A DNA stretch of 32,319 bases from Acidobacteriota bacterium (lineage in GTDB: Bacteria > Acidobacteriota > Blastocatellia > Pyrinomonadales > Pyrinomonadaceae), in NCBI GenBank assembly GCA_003222895.1, contig QHXI01000069.1:1-32319 (forward strand), in the 5' to 3' direction. The notes under the pieces are model-generated. The model was given only the letters and a program-made list of their open reading frames with translations, was not told the DNA's origin and made no database searches. The position numbers and the translations under genes are program-made. This document shows positions 24,877 through 32,319 of this stretch, one piece after another (positions within the stretch are counted from its first letter, which is position 1; each line of letters opens with the position of its first letter).

Positions 24877-25107
24877 ATGAAACCGGGAATTCATCCAGAA
24901 TATAAGGAAATCACAGTGACCTGCGCGTGCGGCGAAACTTTCAAGACGCGCTCGACGCGCAAAGAAGACCTGCACGTGGAAATTTGTTCGGCCTGCCACC
25001 CGTTTTTCACGGGCAAGCAGAAGCTCGTTGACACGGCGGGACGCGTCGATCGATTCAACCGACGTTATGGCAAGAAAGTTGAGCCCGAGGCTGCGGCTGC
25101 CAAATAA
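24877..25107 (+). CDS. rpmE: 50S ribosomal protein L31
   Basis: A 76-aa ribosomal protein. [27 protein letters not shown] is the classical L31 start, and the zinc-binding cysteines C16, C18, C37 and C40 (TCACGE and [13 protein letters not shown]) mark it as the zinc-containing form. [17 protein letters not shown] closes the family core, followed by a short Glu/Ala tail. AAGGTGAAG precedes the ATG. Downstream genes are DUF1385 and prfA, a grouping also seen around rpmE in many other bacteria. Confidence 0.97.
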   Translation: MKPGIHPEYKEITVTCACGETFKTRSTRKEDLHVEICSACHPFFTGKQKLVDTAGRVDRFNRRYGKKVEPEAAAAK

Positions 25108-25146
25108 GCTGATGACTATTAAGCATTAGCGAAATCAATTTTCTAG

Positions 25147-25297
25147 ATGCCGGCGTTACAGACGCTGGTCGCTCGATGTGCATCCAAGCTCAAGGCGACC
25201 GGAATCAACCGCCGGCATTGTTGTAAGTAGCATAGGCTTCAGCCTTGTTACGCAAGAAACCCCGAAACTAGGAGTCACAGACTAAAGTCTATGCTAC
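25147..25297. repeat. Two nested inverted repeats in the rpmE/DUF1385 gap
   Basis: Perfect 9-bp arms ATGCCGGCG (25147-25155) and CGCCGGCAT (25210-25218) are followed by a second pair, GTAGCATAGGCTTCAGCC (25227-25244) against ACTAAAGTCTATGCTAC (25281-25297), an imperfect match. The second pair resembles AGCATAGGCTT/AGTCTATGCT palindromes that I recall as dispersed in such genomes. Its right arm ends 4 bp before the DUF1385 ATG and so displaces the ribosome site. Confidence 0.7.
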
Positions 25298-25301
25298 GAA
25301 G

Positions 25302-26474
25302 ATGAGTACTAACGAACGAGATCTCATAGTCGGCGGCCAGGCCGTAATCGAAGGCGTGATGATGCGGACGCCGAACGCGTACGCGATTGCAGTGCGCAAG
25401 GCTGACGGCACGATCGTCAACACTGCCGCGGCGCTGCCGAAGTGGAGCGACAAGGCTCCGATTTTAAAGCTGCCGATTCTGCGCGGCGCCGCGGTCTTAC
25501 TGCAGTCGATGGGTTTGGGAATTAAGGCGCTGAATTATTCGGCGAGCGAAGCGTTCGCTGAAGCCGAAGAGTCTGAAACGGCCGAAGTCAAAGTGCTGAC
25601 GCCTGCAGTCATCGAAGGCGAGGGCGACTTCGCGGGTATCACGGGCGGGTTGCCGGGACTGTTTCCAATTCCAAAAAAGAAACGATCGAAAGATGAGTTG
25701 AAGAAGGGCACCACGGCTGCCGCCGCGAGTTCGATCGTGTTCGCGTTGATTTTCAACGTGTTGTTATTCATCGCGCTGCCGCTGCTGTTAACGAACGCGA
25801 TCTTTAACGCGGCCGGATGGGTGCCGCAAGCGACAGTCAGTAGCGCAAGCACACCGCAGACGGGAACGCCTGCGCTCCCCGATGCAGGCGAGTCTACGCT
25901 CCGGCGAACATGGAACTCAGTACGGCGCTATCTGCATCCGGTGCGGCCGACGGTCGGATTCAATTTGCTCGACGGGGTGATCAGGATGTCTTTCTTCTTG
26001 ATCATGATCGTCGGCTTCTCGTTATTAAAGGACATCCGGCGAGTCTTTGAATATCACGGCGCGGAACACAAAACCGTCTTCACCTGGGAGAAAGGCCTGG
26101 AGCTGACGGTCGCGAACGCGCGGCCGCAACCGCGCCAGCATCCGCGCTGCGGCACTAGTTTTCTGATGGTGGTGATGCTGGTTTCGATCCTTTTGTTTTC
26201 GGTAATCAAGTTCGATTCCTTGCTCTTCAATTTCCTGGTTCGCATCGTTCTGATCCCCGTTGTAGCGGGACTCTCGTACGAGATCATTCGTTTATCGGCG
26301 AGGAAGGAAAGCGGCGCGTTTTTCAAAATGATCACACGTCCGGGAGTTTGGTTACAGAATGTCACGACGAAAGAGCCCGATGATTTGCAATTGGAAGTGG
26401 CCATCGAAGCCCTGAAAGAAAGTTTGAAGCTTGAGCCGAAGACGGGCGAGCCAGAGCTGGCGCCACTGTCGTGA
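25302..26474 (+). CDS. DUF1385 family membrane protein (YqhQ-like)
   Basis: A 390-aa protein starting with the family hallmark [28 protein letters not shown] soluble segment follows (to about residue 130), then membrane helices: [64 protein letters not shown] and [24 protein letters not shown]. The conserved [15 protein letters not shown] and HPRCGTSF motifs between helices look metal-binding. Function is unknown; in many bacteria the gene lies between rpmE and prfA, exactly as here, which suggests a link to translation or the cell envelope. A loop of about 65 residues near 170-230 (Thr/Pro rich) is longer than I would expect. No strong ribosome site precedes the ATG. Confidence 0.92.
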   Translation: MSTNERDLIVGGQAVIEGVMMRTPNAYAIAVRKADGTIVNTAAALPKWSDKAPILKLPILRGAAVLLQSMGLGIKALNYSASEAFAEAEESETAEVKVLTPAVIEGEGDFAGITGGLPGLFPIPKKKRSKDELKKGTTAAAASSIVFALIFNVLLFIALPLLLTNAIFNAAGWVPQATVSSASTPQTGTPALPDAGESTLRRTWNSVRRYLHPVRPTVGFNLLDGVIRMSFFLIMIVGFSLLKDIRRVFEYHGAEHKTVFTWEKGLELTVANARPQPRQHPRCGTSFLMVVMLVSILLFSVIKFDSLLFNFLVRIVLIPVVAGLSYEIIRLSARKESGAFFKMITRPGVWLQNVTTKEPDDLQLEVAIEALKESLKLEPKTGEPELAPLS

Positions 26475-26489
26475 GGAGCTATCGGTGTT

Positions 26490-26562
26490 CAGCCGTCAGT
26501 TTTCTGCAAGACGGCGCGCCAATCTCGAACTCATCTTGCTGAAAGCCGACTGCTGATGGCTG
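26490..26562. repeat. Imperfect inverted repeat CAGCCGTCAG...CTGATGGCTG between DUF1385 and prfA
   Basis: Arms 26490-26499 and 26553-26562 match with one mismatch. The inner sequences TTTCTGCAA and TTGCTGAAA can extend the pairing. The words CTGATGGCTGA and CTGAAAGCCGACTGC suggest the same kind of word-array repeat as those in the nuo operon. It ends 14 bp before the prfA start. Confidence 0.65.
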
Positions 26563-26576
26563 AGAGCTAAATAGAC

Positions 26577-27662
26577 ATGCTCGACAAACTTGCACAAATT
26601 GAAACGCGTTACGAAGAGTTGACCAACGAACTCTCTTCGGCAGAGTTGTTGTCGAATCCTTCCGCGTACGGTAAAGCCGCGAAACAACATCGCTCGCTCG
26701 GCGAGATTGTCGAGAAGTATCGTGCTTACAAGTCACTGACAGAACAACTTGCCGGCGCGCGCGACCTCGCCGCAAATTCTGACGATCAGGACATGCGCGA
26801 GTTGGCCCAAATCGAAATCGAGTCGCTGCAAGCGCAGCTCGAGCAGGCCGAGAGTGATCTCAAGTTCCTTTTAATCCCGCAGGATCCTAACGACGAGAAG
26901 AACGTGATTCTGGAAATTCGCGCCGGTACCGGCGGCGATGAAGCGTCACTATTTGCCGCCGATATCCTGCGCATGTACGCGCGCTATGCCGAACGCCAGC
27001 GTTGGAAGATGGAAATTCTGGATGCCTCTGAATCCGGAATCGGCGGGATGAAAGAAGCCGTCGTTTTGATCGAAGGCGATAAAGTCTATTCAAAACTGAA
27101 ACACGAATCTGGCGTTCATCGCGTGCAGCGCGTGCCCCAAACCGAAGCCAGCGGTCGCATTCACACCTCGGCAATCACCGTCGCCATTCTTCCGGAAGCT
27201 GAAGAAGTTGACGTCAAGATCGATCCGAAGGACCTGCGCATCGATACGTTCTGCTCGTCCGGCCCCGGCGGTCAATCAGTGAACACGACTTATTCTGCCG
27301 TGCGGATCACGCACTTGCCGACGAATGTCGTCGTCTCGATGCAGGACGAAAAGTCGCAGATCAAAAATCGCGAGAAGGCCATGCGCGTTCTGCGCGCGCG
27401 ACTTCAGGAAATCGAAGAGCAGAAGCAGCACGAAGCTATTGCCGGCGAGCGCCGCTCAATGGTTGGCAGCGGCGACCGCTCGGAAAAAATTCGCACTTAC
27501 AACTTCAAAGAGAATCGCGTTACAGATCATCGCATCGGCCTCACGATCCATCAGCTCGATCAAGTAATGGACGGCTCACTCGACGCGATCATCGAAGCGC
27601 TAACGACGCACTATCAAGCCGAGAAACTAAAAGAAGACTCGCTCACACCTGTGCCTGCGTAA
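26577..27662 (+). CDS. prfA: Peptide chain release factor 1
   Basis: A 361-aa class I release factor that recognises UAA and UAG and triggers peptide release on the ribosome. The catalytic GGQ is at residues 231-233 ([23 protein letters not shown]). The codon-reading tripeptide is P187-Q188-T189 in [14 protein letters not shown], of the PXT type found in RF1, not the SPF type of RF2. The N-terminal domain ([18 protein letters not shown]) and the C-terminal [25 protein letters not shown] are complete. It lies 102 bp after DUF1385. No prmC methyltransferase gene follows in the window. Confidence 0.97.
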   Translation: MLDKLAQIETRYEELTNELSSAELLSNPSAYGKAAKQHRSLGEIVEKYRAYKSLTEQLAGARDLAANSDDQDMRELAQIEIESLQAQLEQAESDLKFLLIPQDPNDEKNVILEIRAGTGGDEASLFAADILRMYARYAERQRWKMEILDASESGIGGMKEAVVLIEGDKVYSKLKHESGVHRVQRVPQTEASGRIHTSAITVAILPEAEEVDVKIDPKDLRIDTFCSSGPGGQSVNTTYSAVRITHLPTNVVVSMQDEKSQIKNREKAMRVLRARLQEIEEQKQHEAIAGERRSMVGSGDRSEKIRTYNFKENRVTDHRIGLTIHQLDQVMDGSLDAIIEALTTHYQAEKLKEDSLTPVPA

Positions 27663-27756
27663 TCCCTGCTCACCTGCTGTCCACTCTTTCAAATCAATTG
27701 CATTTCTGCTGTTCGTCACCTTGAGTTCTGACCTGAGTTTGACCACATTGAGTCTG

Positions 27757-28374
27757 CTACGCTACGCGGCGAATGTGCTCCCGCTCTTCGGCACGAACCT
27801 GACGCACGGGTCGCAGACCGCCATCATGCAGCAGGTCTGCAAACAGCGCGCGGTAATGTAACATCGCTTCACGCAGCTTTTCCATGCCGACATCTTCCTG
27901 TTCATGCCGCTGAGCAATGTTATGCGCCAGACGGTAATTTTGCGCCACGGCCGGATGATCCACTGAGACATCCGCGACACGTTGATCGAACTCCGCAACG
28001 GGATAGCCGCGCATCGTCATCACTTCCTGCACGAGCACGTCCGCACGAGTTACGGCGGCCGTCGGGTCGTCAACGAATTGCGCCTGAGCGTGCTCCCATT
28101 CGTCTGCGAAATCGTTTCGCTGCCGCTCGGTTAACGGTTTGATGTCCAGCTTCTTAACGCGCTGCGCGCGTTCTTGCAGCACTTGCTCTGCCTTCGCCGC
28201 ATCGCCTTCCGCGCGAGCGACCCGCCGGTATTCAGGCCCGAACTTGGACCGCAGTTCTTTAGTCCGGCGTTTACTGATGTAAAGCCAAATGCTCGCTGCT
28301 ACGGCCACGATTACAGCGATGGCAAAAAATAAAATGATCGCGATCGTTATTGGATTCGTTGTTATTGCATTCAT
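27757..28374 (-). CDS. Membrane-anchored unknown protein
   Basis: A 205-aa protein. The start at 28374 is chosen because of a perfect GGAGGAATTAAC ribosome site directly upstream. One N-terminal membrane helix (ITIAIILFFAIAVIVAVAASIWLYI, about residues 9-33) is followed by basic residues and a helical soluble domain: LRSKFGPEYRRVARAEGDAAKAEQVLQERAQRVKKLDIKPLTERQRNDFADEWEHAQAQFVDDPTAAVTRADVLVQEVMTMRGYPV, ending in the Arg-rich HYRALFADLLHDGG. I have seen similar one-helix proteins in many bacterial phyla but know no function for them. It faces the nucleotidyltransferase-fold gene across a 216-bp divergent region. Confidence 0.8.
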   Translation of the reverse strand: MNAITTNPITIAIILFFAIAVIVAVAASIWLYISKRRTKELRSKFGPEYRRVARAEGDAAKAEQVLQERAQRVKKLDIKPLTERQRNDFADEWEHAQAQFVDDPTAAVTRADVLVQEVMTMRGYPVAEFDQRVADVSVDHPAVAQNYRLAHNIAQRHEQEDVGMEKLREAMLHYRALFADLLHDGGLRPVRQVRAEEREHIRRVA

Positions 28375-28573
28375 GTTAATTCCTCCGACAAAGTTGTTTT
28401 GGATTAACGATGCAACCTGTACGCCAGCATGAGAATTCATTTGAAGTTGTTGAAGGGCTCGACTTTAAGTGGAGTGGTGGACGATCAAGATCGGCAAAAA
28501 CAAAGTACCGTTTTCGTGACGAGTTGTATCGCATTGAAGCGTTGCCCACTCCAAATCGCGAATCGCGATCTCG

Positions 28574-28579
28574 TATACT
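28574..28579 (+). promoter_or_regulatory. Possible -10 box (TATACT) giving a near-leaderless mRNA
   Basis: TATACT lies 11 bp before the ATG at 28591, so a transcript from it would have only a few leader bases. No -35 box at a standard distance is visible, so the promoter call is weak. Confidence 0.25.
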
Positions 28580-28590
28580 GACAATCCTCA

Positions 28591-29130
28591 ATGACGAACG
28601 AACAGCTCAAGACTGAAGCCGATCTGATCATTCACCGGGCGGGATTGCCGGAATTATTTGGTGCCTACGCGCGTTGGTTTATCGGCGGCAGCTACAGCTA
28701 CGACTTGATGTGCTGGCGAGATCTGGATGTGTATGTGCTCGATCCGGAACATGATCTGAAGCACTGCTTTGATGTTAGTTATGAAGTGACAAAGCGGCTT
28801 GCCGCTAAGAAAGCGCGCTTCACGAATAATCTCGGCGGCAAACCAAACGGCCTCTATTGGGGAATCAAGTTAGGCGATGAACGTCAGGGCGCCTGGAAAC
28901 TCGATCTCTGGTTTTTAGACACGGCAGCTTACGAGCAGCATGAACAGTATTCGGCGGAGATGCGCAGACGCCTGAGGCCGGAAACCCGTTCGGTGATCCT
29001 GGAAATCAAAGAAGCCTACTGGCGACGCCGCGAATATCGGGATACGATCACCGGCGATCTGATTTATCGAGCGGTGTTGGATCAAGGTGTTTGTAGCGTC
29101 GCGGACTTTGAATTGGTCGCCCACGACTAA
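28591..29130 (+). CDS. Nucleotidyltransferase-fold protein, standalone
   Basis: A 179-aa protein. The nucleotidyltransferase core is visible: RWFIGGSYSYDLMCWRDLDVYVLDPE gives GGS at 32-34 and the metal pair D44 and D46, and the later strand WKLDLWFLD gives D105. The rest (KARFTNNLGGKPNGLYWGIKLGDERQ, EIKEAYWRRREYRDTITGDLIYRAVLDQGV) is not a family I can name. It is unrelated by eye to the nucleotidyltransferase at 15261-15722 outside the core. No ribosome site precedes the ATG; a TATACT box at 28574-28579 would start a nearly leaderless transcript. The stop is immediately adjacent to the ftsH stop on the other strand. Confidence 0.75.
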   Translation: MTNEQLKTEADLIIHRAGLPELFGAYARWFIGGSYSYDLMCWRDLDVYVLDPEHDLKHCFDVSYEVTKRLAAKKARFTNNLGGKPNGLYWGIKLGDERQGAWKLDLWFLDTAAYEQHEQYSAEMRRRLRPETRSVILEIKEAYWRRREYRDTITGDLIYRAVLDQGVCSVADFELVAHD

Positions 29131-30927
29131 TCACGCTGACAAAGCCGTCTTACTATCGAAACAACTTCGAATATCTTCAGCTTCGACCGTGTCGCGTTCA
29201 AGCAGCAAATCGACCAGGCGCGCGATTGAATCCTGCTGTGAAGTAACCACGTCGCAAGCCCGTTCAAGTTGCGCGTTGATGATCTGATTGGTGGCGTCGT
29301 CGGCTCGATCCAAAAGACTCTGACTCTGATATTCAGTCTGCGAGTCGCCGAGATAGATCGGACCGAGCGGGCTCATGCCGAATTCGCCGACCATTTTTCG
29401 CGCAATTTCCACGGCGCGCTCGATGTCATTCGAGGCGCCGGCGGTCATTGTGTCCAGCACCACTTGTTCGGCCGCGCGCCCGCCCAAAAGCACCGCAATC
29501 TGATCTTCCAGATACTCGCGTTTTTTCATCAGACGATCGCGCTCCGGCAAGGACTGCGTAACTCCGAGCGCGCGTCCCCGCGGCAGGATGGAAACTTTGT
29601 GGATCGGATCGCTATTCTTCACCGCTAACCCGACCGCAACGTGTCCGGCTTCATGAACCGCGGTCGCATAGCGCTCGTCTTCGTCCATCATGAACCCTTT
29701 GCGCTCGGCGCCCATCAGGATCTTGTCGCGAGCATATTCGATATGTTGGCGCGCGACGGCTACTGAGTTATCGCGCGTCGCAGCAATGGCTGATTCGTTT
29801 AATAGGTTCGCCAGATCGGCTCCAGAAAAGCCCGGCGTGCCGCGCGCGATCCAGGTAAGATCGAGTCTATCGTCGAGCGGAATGTTCCGCGCGTGCACTT
29901 TGAGAATTGCTTCGCGGCCGCGCAGGTCAGCAAGGTTAACCATGATCTCGCGATCGAATCTTCCCGGTCGTGTTAATGCTTGATCGAGAACGTCCGGGCG
30001 GTTGGTTGAGCCGATGACGACGATGCTGGATGACCGATCGAAACCGTCCATCTCAACCAACAACTGATTCAGCGTTTGGTCTTGATCGGCCGAGCCGGAA
30101 TCGTTGGCGCGCCCGCGCTGGCGGCCCAGCGCGTCAATCTCATCAATAAAAATAATGCAGGGCGAAAGCTTGCGCGCCCGCGCAAAAAGACGTCGCACCC
30201 GCGCCGCGCCGACACCTGCAAATTTTTCCTGGAAACTTGAGCCAGAGACGGACAGAAACGGCACGCCAGCCTCACCGGCAGCCGCGCGCGCGAGCAGAGT
30301 CTTCCCCGTTCCCGGTGGTCCATATAGCAGGATGCCGCGCGGAACTCGTCCGCCCAATCGTCCGAAGCGAATCGGGTCGCGTAGAAATTCGATTGTTTCG
30401 GACAGCTCGGTCCTGGCTTCGTCAACGCCCGCCACGTCGTCAAAAGTCGTCTTCTGCTTGCCGTTGTGATCGGCCAGACTAAAACTTCCGCCGCGTCCAT
30501 TCAGAGTCGCGTGCACTCGCCAACCGGCGAGTCCGAGCAAAAGGAAGACGAGCACCGGCCATGTATATTCCAGGACAGTCACGGCGAGAGCCGGTTGCGT
30601 CGAAGCGAACTCAACGGGCACGTGGTTCTTTCGGAACAACTCGACGATTGTCTGACGGAATGACTCGCCTGCCACCGTGGTTTGAAACACTGCACCATCG
30701 CCGCGCTTGACGATCAAAACGTCATTCTCCATCAGCACCGACGCTGCGACGCCGCTTTCGGCGAGCGCGTAAGCTTCCGAATAATTAATCGTCTGGACGG
30801 GGGACTTGGCGTTCCGATAGCGGATGAATGAAACCGAACCCGCTATCAAAATCGTCGCGATGAAGGTAACGAGGATTAAGGTCGTCCGTTGGGAACGGCC
30901 GGAAAACTTCTTAATGCGAAAAGCCAT
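29131..30927 (-). CDS. ftsH: FtsH-family membrane AAA+ zinc metalloprotease
   Basis: A 598-aa ATP-driven protease anchored in the inner membrane that degrades membrane and short-lived cytosolic proteins. Two helices (about 16-35 and 119-138) flank a periplasmic domain. Walker A is GPPGTGKT (203-210), Walker [10 protein letters not shown] (257-265), the second region of homology ends RPGRFDREI, and the zinc site is HEAGH (425-429) with the downstream acidic ligand in [13 protein letters not shown] precedes the start. The pore-loop region reads [19 protein letters not shown], where most FtsH have a DFVEMFVGVGASRVRDLF-type sequence, so this may be a divergent paralogue, possibly not the main housekeeping copy. 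The C-terminus is short, ending soon after the protease domain. Confidence 0.93.
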   Translation of the reverse strand: MAFRIKKFSGRSQRTTLILVTFIATILIAGSVSFIRYRNAKSPVQTINYSEAYALAESGVAASVLMENDVLIVKRGDGAVFQTTVAGESFRQTIVELFRKNHVPVEFASTQPALAVTVLEYTWPVLVFLLLGLAGWRVHATLNGRGGSFSLADHNGKQKTTFDDVAGVDEARTELSETIEFLRDPIRFGRLGGRVPRGILLYGPPGTGKTLLARAAAGEAGVPFLSVSGSSFQEKFAGVGAARVRRLFARARKLSPCIIFIDEIDALGRQRGRANDSGSADQDQTLNQLLVEMDGFDRSSSIVVIGSTNRPDVLDQALTRPGRFDREIMVNLADLRGREAILKVHARNIPLDDRLDLTWIARGTPGFSGADLANLLNESAIAATRDNSVAVARQHIEYARDKILMGAERKGFMMDEDERYATAVHEAGHVAVGLAVKNSDPIHKVSILPRGRALGVTQSLPERDRLMKKREYLEDQIAVLLGGRAAEQVVLDTMTAGASNDIERAVEIARKMVGEFGMSPLGPIYLGDSQTEYQSQSLLDRADDATNQIINAQLERACDVVTSQQDSIARLVDLLLERDTVEAEDIRSCFDSKTALSA

Positions 30928-31402
30928 AAAAACTCCAGGGGTAATCGCTGCAAGCGCGAGGACTCGCGGCGAAGTAAATCAAAAACTAGAAGCAGCTAAG
31001 GATTAGAAGCGAAGGCGTGCCGGGGAACGGTACAACGCAAAACCCTGTGAACTAACAACTGAGACGCTCGTCGGGATAAGCAAAGTCAATTTAGCAATCC
31101 TGCTCGAGAAAAGCCAGCGAATTTTAAGAATGACGGAGTGAAGTGCAGGCACTACGCAGGGTGACGAAATGAATTTCAAACGCGTCGCATCTGGCTGCAT
31201 GAGATAGAGACTCTGATCAAGTCGGCGAGTGGCACGCTTCCGTACATTTCAGCGCCCTGCGAGCCGACCCTGCATCGCAAGCATCCAGGGGAAATACCCA
31301 ATCAAATCGATAAATATGGGCCCGCGATGTAGGGGCACAGACGTTGCCAAGTGCTTGAACGGGTACGCAATTTCCATTTGCTGGTAAGGGAGGAGAGCAA
31401 CA
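30928..31402. other. 475-bp divergent intergenic region upstream of ftsH and the Lmo0937-type gene
   Basis: No convincing gene is seen. It must hold the promoter of ftsH (minus) and that of the small membrane protein (plus). A 6-bp inverted repeat CGCGAG-GA-CTCGCG lies at 30955-30968, 28 bp before the ftsH ATG, and could be an operator. I find no clear -35/-10 pair for either gene. The short open frames on the minus strand have no family resemblance. Confidence 0.5.
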
Positions 31403-31552
31403 ATGTTGTGGACAATCTTTGTGATTCTGTTGGTGCTGTGGTTGGTTGGACTGGTATCCAGTTACACATTGGGAGGATTCATACATTTGTTTCTGGTCCT
31501 GGCGCTGATCATTTTGATAATTAATCTTGTCACCGGACGCAGGACGGTTTAG
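31403..31552 (+). CDS. Lmo0937 family small membrane protein
   Basis: A 49-aa peptide, MLWTIFVILLVLWLVGLVSS followed by YTLGGFIHLFLVLALIILII and NLVTGRRTV. This is the complete Lmo0937/DUF5670 pattern: two hydrophobic helices separated by a SYTLGG turn and a short basic C-terminus. GGGAGGAG lies nine bases before the ATG, a strong ribosome site. Family members are widespread, often stress-associated, and of unknown mechanism. It is read from its own long leader, and a hairpin lies about 130 bp downstream of the stop. Confidence 0.85.
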   Translation: MLWTIFVILLVLWLVGLVSSYTLGGFIHLFLVLALIILIINLVTGRRTV

Positions 31553-31681
31553 TTAATCGTGCTGCTAACAATGCTCTCCCAATCGGCGCGCATAACTTGC
31601 GACGCTGAGAAAAGCGCTCGCCTTATTCGCGTGGCCATCGCCGCCGCGCGATGAAATCAAAAATATTTTGGCCTTTCAGCA

Positions 31682-31701
31682 AGCCGTGGCCATCCACGGC
31701 T
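31682..31701. repeat. Perfect 8-bp stem hairpin downstream of the Lmo0937-type gene
   Basis: AGCCGTGG and CCACGGCT flank the loop CCAT. The stem is GC-rich and could stop or protect the transcript of the small membrane protein, but no U-tract follows. Confidence 0.5.
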
Positions 31702-31810
31702 ATTCATTAAGCCTGAGGTGTACAAGATGGCCCGTCCGCGACCGCAAGCGGTTCTGATGTATGGCTCGCAAACCTGATACAGATTCATTGCGTTTTTCTT
31801 GCCTCACTTT

Positions 31811-31849
31811 CTCAACCACCTTCTCAAGGATTACTCAAGTCTGACTCAA
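31811..31849 (+). promoter_or_regulatory. Four phased CTCAA direct repeats upstream of the subtilase gene
   Basis: CTCAA occurs at 31811, 31823, 31834 and 31845, so the spacing is 12, 11 and 11 bp, about one helical turn. The last three are followed by G. This is the layout used by OmpR/PhoB-type response regulators that bind direct repeats on one DNA face. A TCTAAG at about 31858 could act as a -10 box. The regulator is not encoded in the window. Confidence 0.45.
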
Positions 31850-31915
31850 GCCTCTTTCTCTAAGCTGCAGACGATTCAAATCAACTTCGTTTGCAACATC
31901 CGAGGAGGTTTCACC

Positions 31916-32319
31916 ATGTTTAGATTTCTGCGATTCGCCGCACTGGCCGTACTTGCGAGTTCCATACTCGCCCTGCCGTATCTCAAATCATCGGCCGTTA
32001 GCAGTAATCCGACTGTCAGGGTAATCGTCGCGTTGCGTGACGATCCTGGCGCGGTTTATGAAGCCCGGATTGAAAAATCCGGCGGGTCGGTCACGACTGA
32101 TCAGCTTCAGGCCTATCGCAGTCAGTTGAGCGTCAAGCAGGATCAATTTCTGAGCGCTCTTTCAAGCAAGGGAGTAACTTTCTCGGTCGTAAGCCGCAAC
32201 ATCAAGAATTTTGACGGTAGTCTCGCTGCGACTGTGCCGCTGCGCTACACCCTTGTTTATAACGGCATGGCGGTGGATGTTCCTTACTCGGCGGTCGACT
32301 CGATTCGCACGATGTCAGA
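31916..32319 (+). CDS. Subtilisin-like serine protease precursor, N-terminal part (truncated by window)
   Basis: The frame is open from the ATG at 31916 to the window edge (134 codons). GAGGAGG with a good spacing precedes it. Residues 1-28 are a signal peptide (MFRFLRFAALAVLASSILALPYL). Residues about 33-134 resemble the I9 inhibitor propeptide of large S8 proteases: VRVIVALRDDPGAVYEARIEKSGGSVTTDQLQAYRSQLSVKQDQFLSALSSKGVTFSVVSRNI, then YTLVYNGMAVDVPYSAVDSIRTM. This segment folds the enzyme and is later removed. The catalytic domain lies outside the window, so the protease call rests on the propeptide. Confidence 0.8.
   Translation, partial: MFRFLRFAALAVLASSILALPYLKSSAVSSNPTVRVIVALRDDPGAVYEARIEKSGGSVTTDQLQAYRSQLSVKQDQFLSALSSKGVTFSVVSRNIKNFDGSLAATVPLRYTLVYNGMAVDVPYSAVDSIRTMS

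Larger units (their letters stand above)
31553..31915. other. 363-bp intergenic region before the subtilase gene
   Basis: No gene is recognised. It contains the hairpin AGCCGTGG-CCAT-CCACGGCT (31682-31701), which lacks a following T-run and so is not a typical intrinsic terminator. A smaller palindrome, ACCGCAAGCGGT, lies near 31740. A phased CTCAA array (31811-31849) is listed separately. Confidence 0.6.

Noticed and set aside
28410-28616. Plus-strand 68-codon frame upstream of the nucleotidyltransferase-fold gene
   Set aside because: It has no ribosome site and no family resemblance, overlaps the next start by 26 bp, and its 3' part contains the possible -10 box. A small leader peptide cannot be wholly excluded.
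31230-31245. Sigma-54 type site (TGGCACG upstream of the Lmo0937-type gene)
   Set aside because: The second half should be TTGC(A/T) after four bases; the sequence there is CGTAC, so the match fails.
31682-31701. Rho-independent terminator after the Lmo0937-type gene
   Set aside because: The stem is good but no run of T follows on either strand, and it lies 130 bp from the stop codon; recorded only as a hairpin.

Overview
The window looks like chromosomal DNA of an Acidobacteriota bacterium, most likely near class Blastocatellia. This is inferred from the gene content: a large seven-bladed SBBP beta-propeller protein, a DUF1800/DUF1501 secreted pair, a large I9-type subtilase, Uma2 and four-helix-bundle proteins, and many short palindromic repeats between genes. 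No 16S gene or other taxonomic marker is present, so the placement is tentative.

Positions 1-24612 form one long minus-strand gene run. Read in transcription order it begins with a complex I (NADH-quinone oxidoreductase) cluster: nuoC, an 86-aa unknown, nuoD, nuoH, nuoI, a four-helix-bundle gene, nuoJ, nuoK, nuoL, a small-protein/nucleotidyltransferase pair, nuoM and nuoN. The subunits that are present carry the expected motifs. NuoA, B, E, F and G are not in the window. Every nuo junction except M/N holds either a palindromic repeat of a different family or an inserted accessory gene. The run continues with a 125-aa unknown, a Type II restriction-modification pair, a membrane glycosyltransferase, a radical SAM protein, a Uma2 protein and an orphan AtpZ. 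After a candidate promoter come a secreted DUF1800/DUF1501 pair and the SBBP protein, whose C-terminus is cut by the window edge.

On the plus strand, divergent from nuoC, lies the housekeeping group rpmE (L31), a DUF1385 membrane protein and prfA (release factor 1). The last 5 kb hold a minus-strand membrane-anchored unknown, a plus-strand nucleotidyltransferase-fold protein, a minus-strand FtsH-family protease, a 49-aa Lmo0937-type membrane peptide on plus, and the start of a secreted subtilase on plus. Four CTCAA direct repeats spaced 11-12 bp apart precede the subtilase.

The most unusual feature is the heavily interrupted but apparently intact nuo operon. It contains a four-helix-bundle cassette bordered by inverted ATTGCCG arrays, a nucleotidyltransferase module, two copies of a three-hairpin repeat, and several other palindrome families at its gene boundaries.
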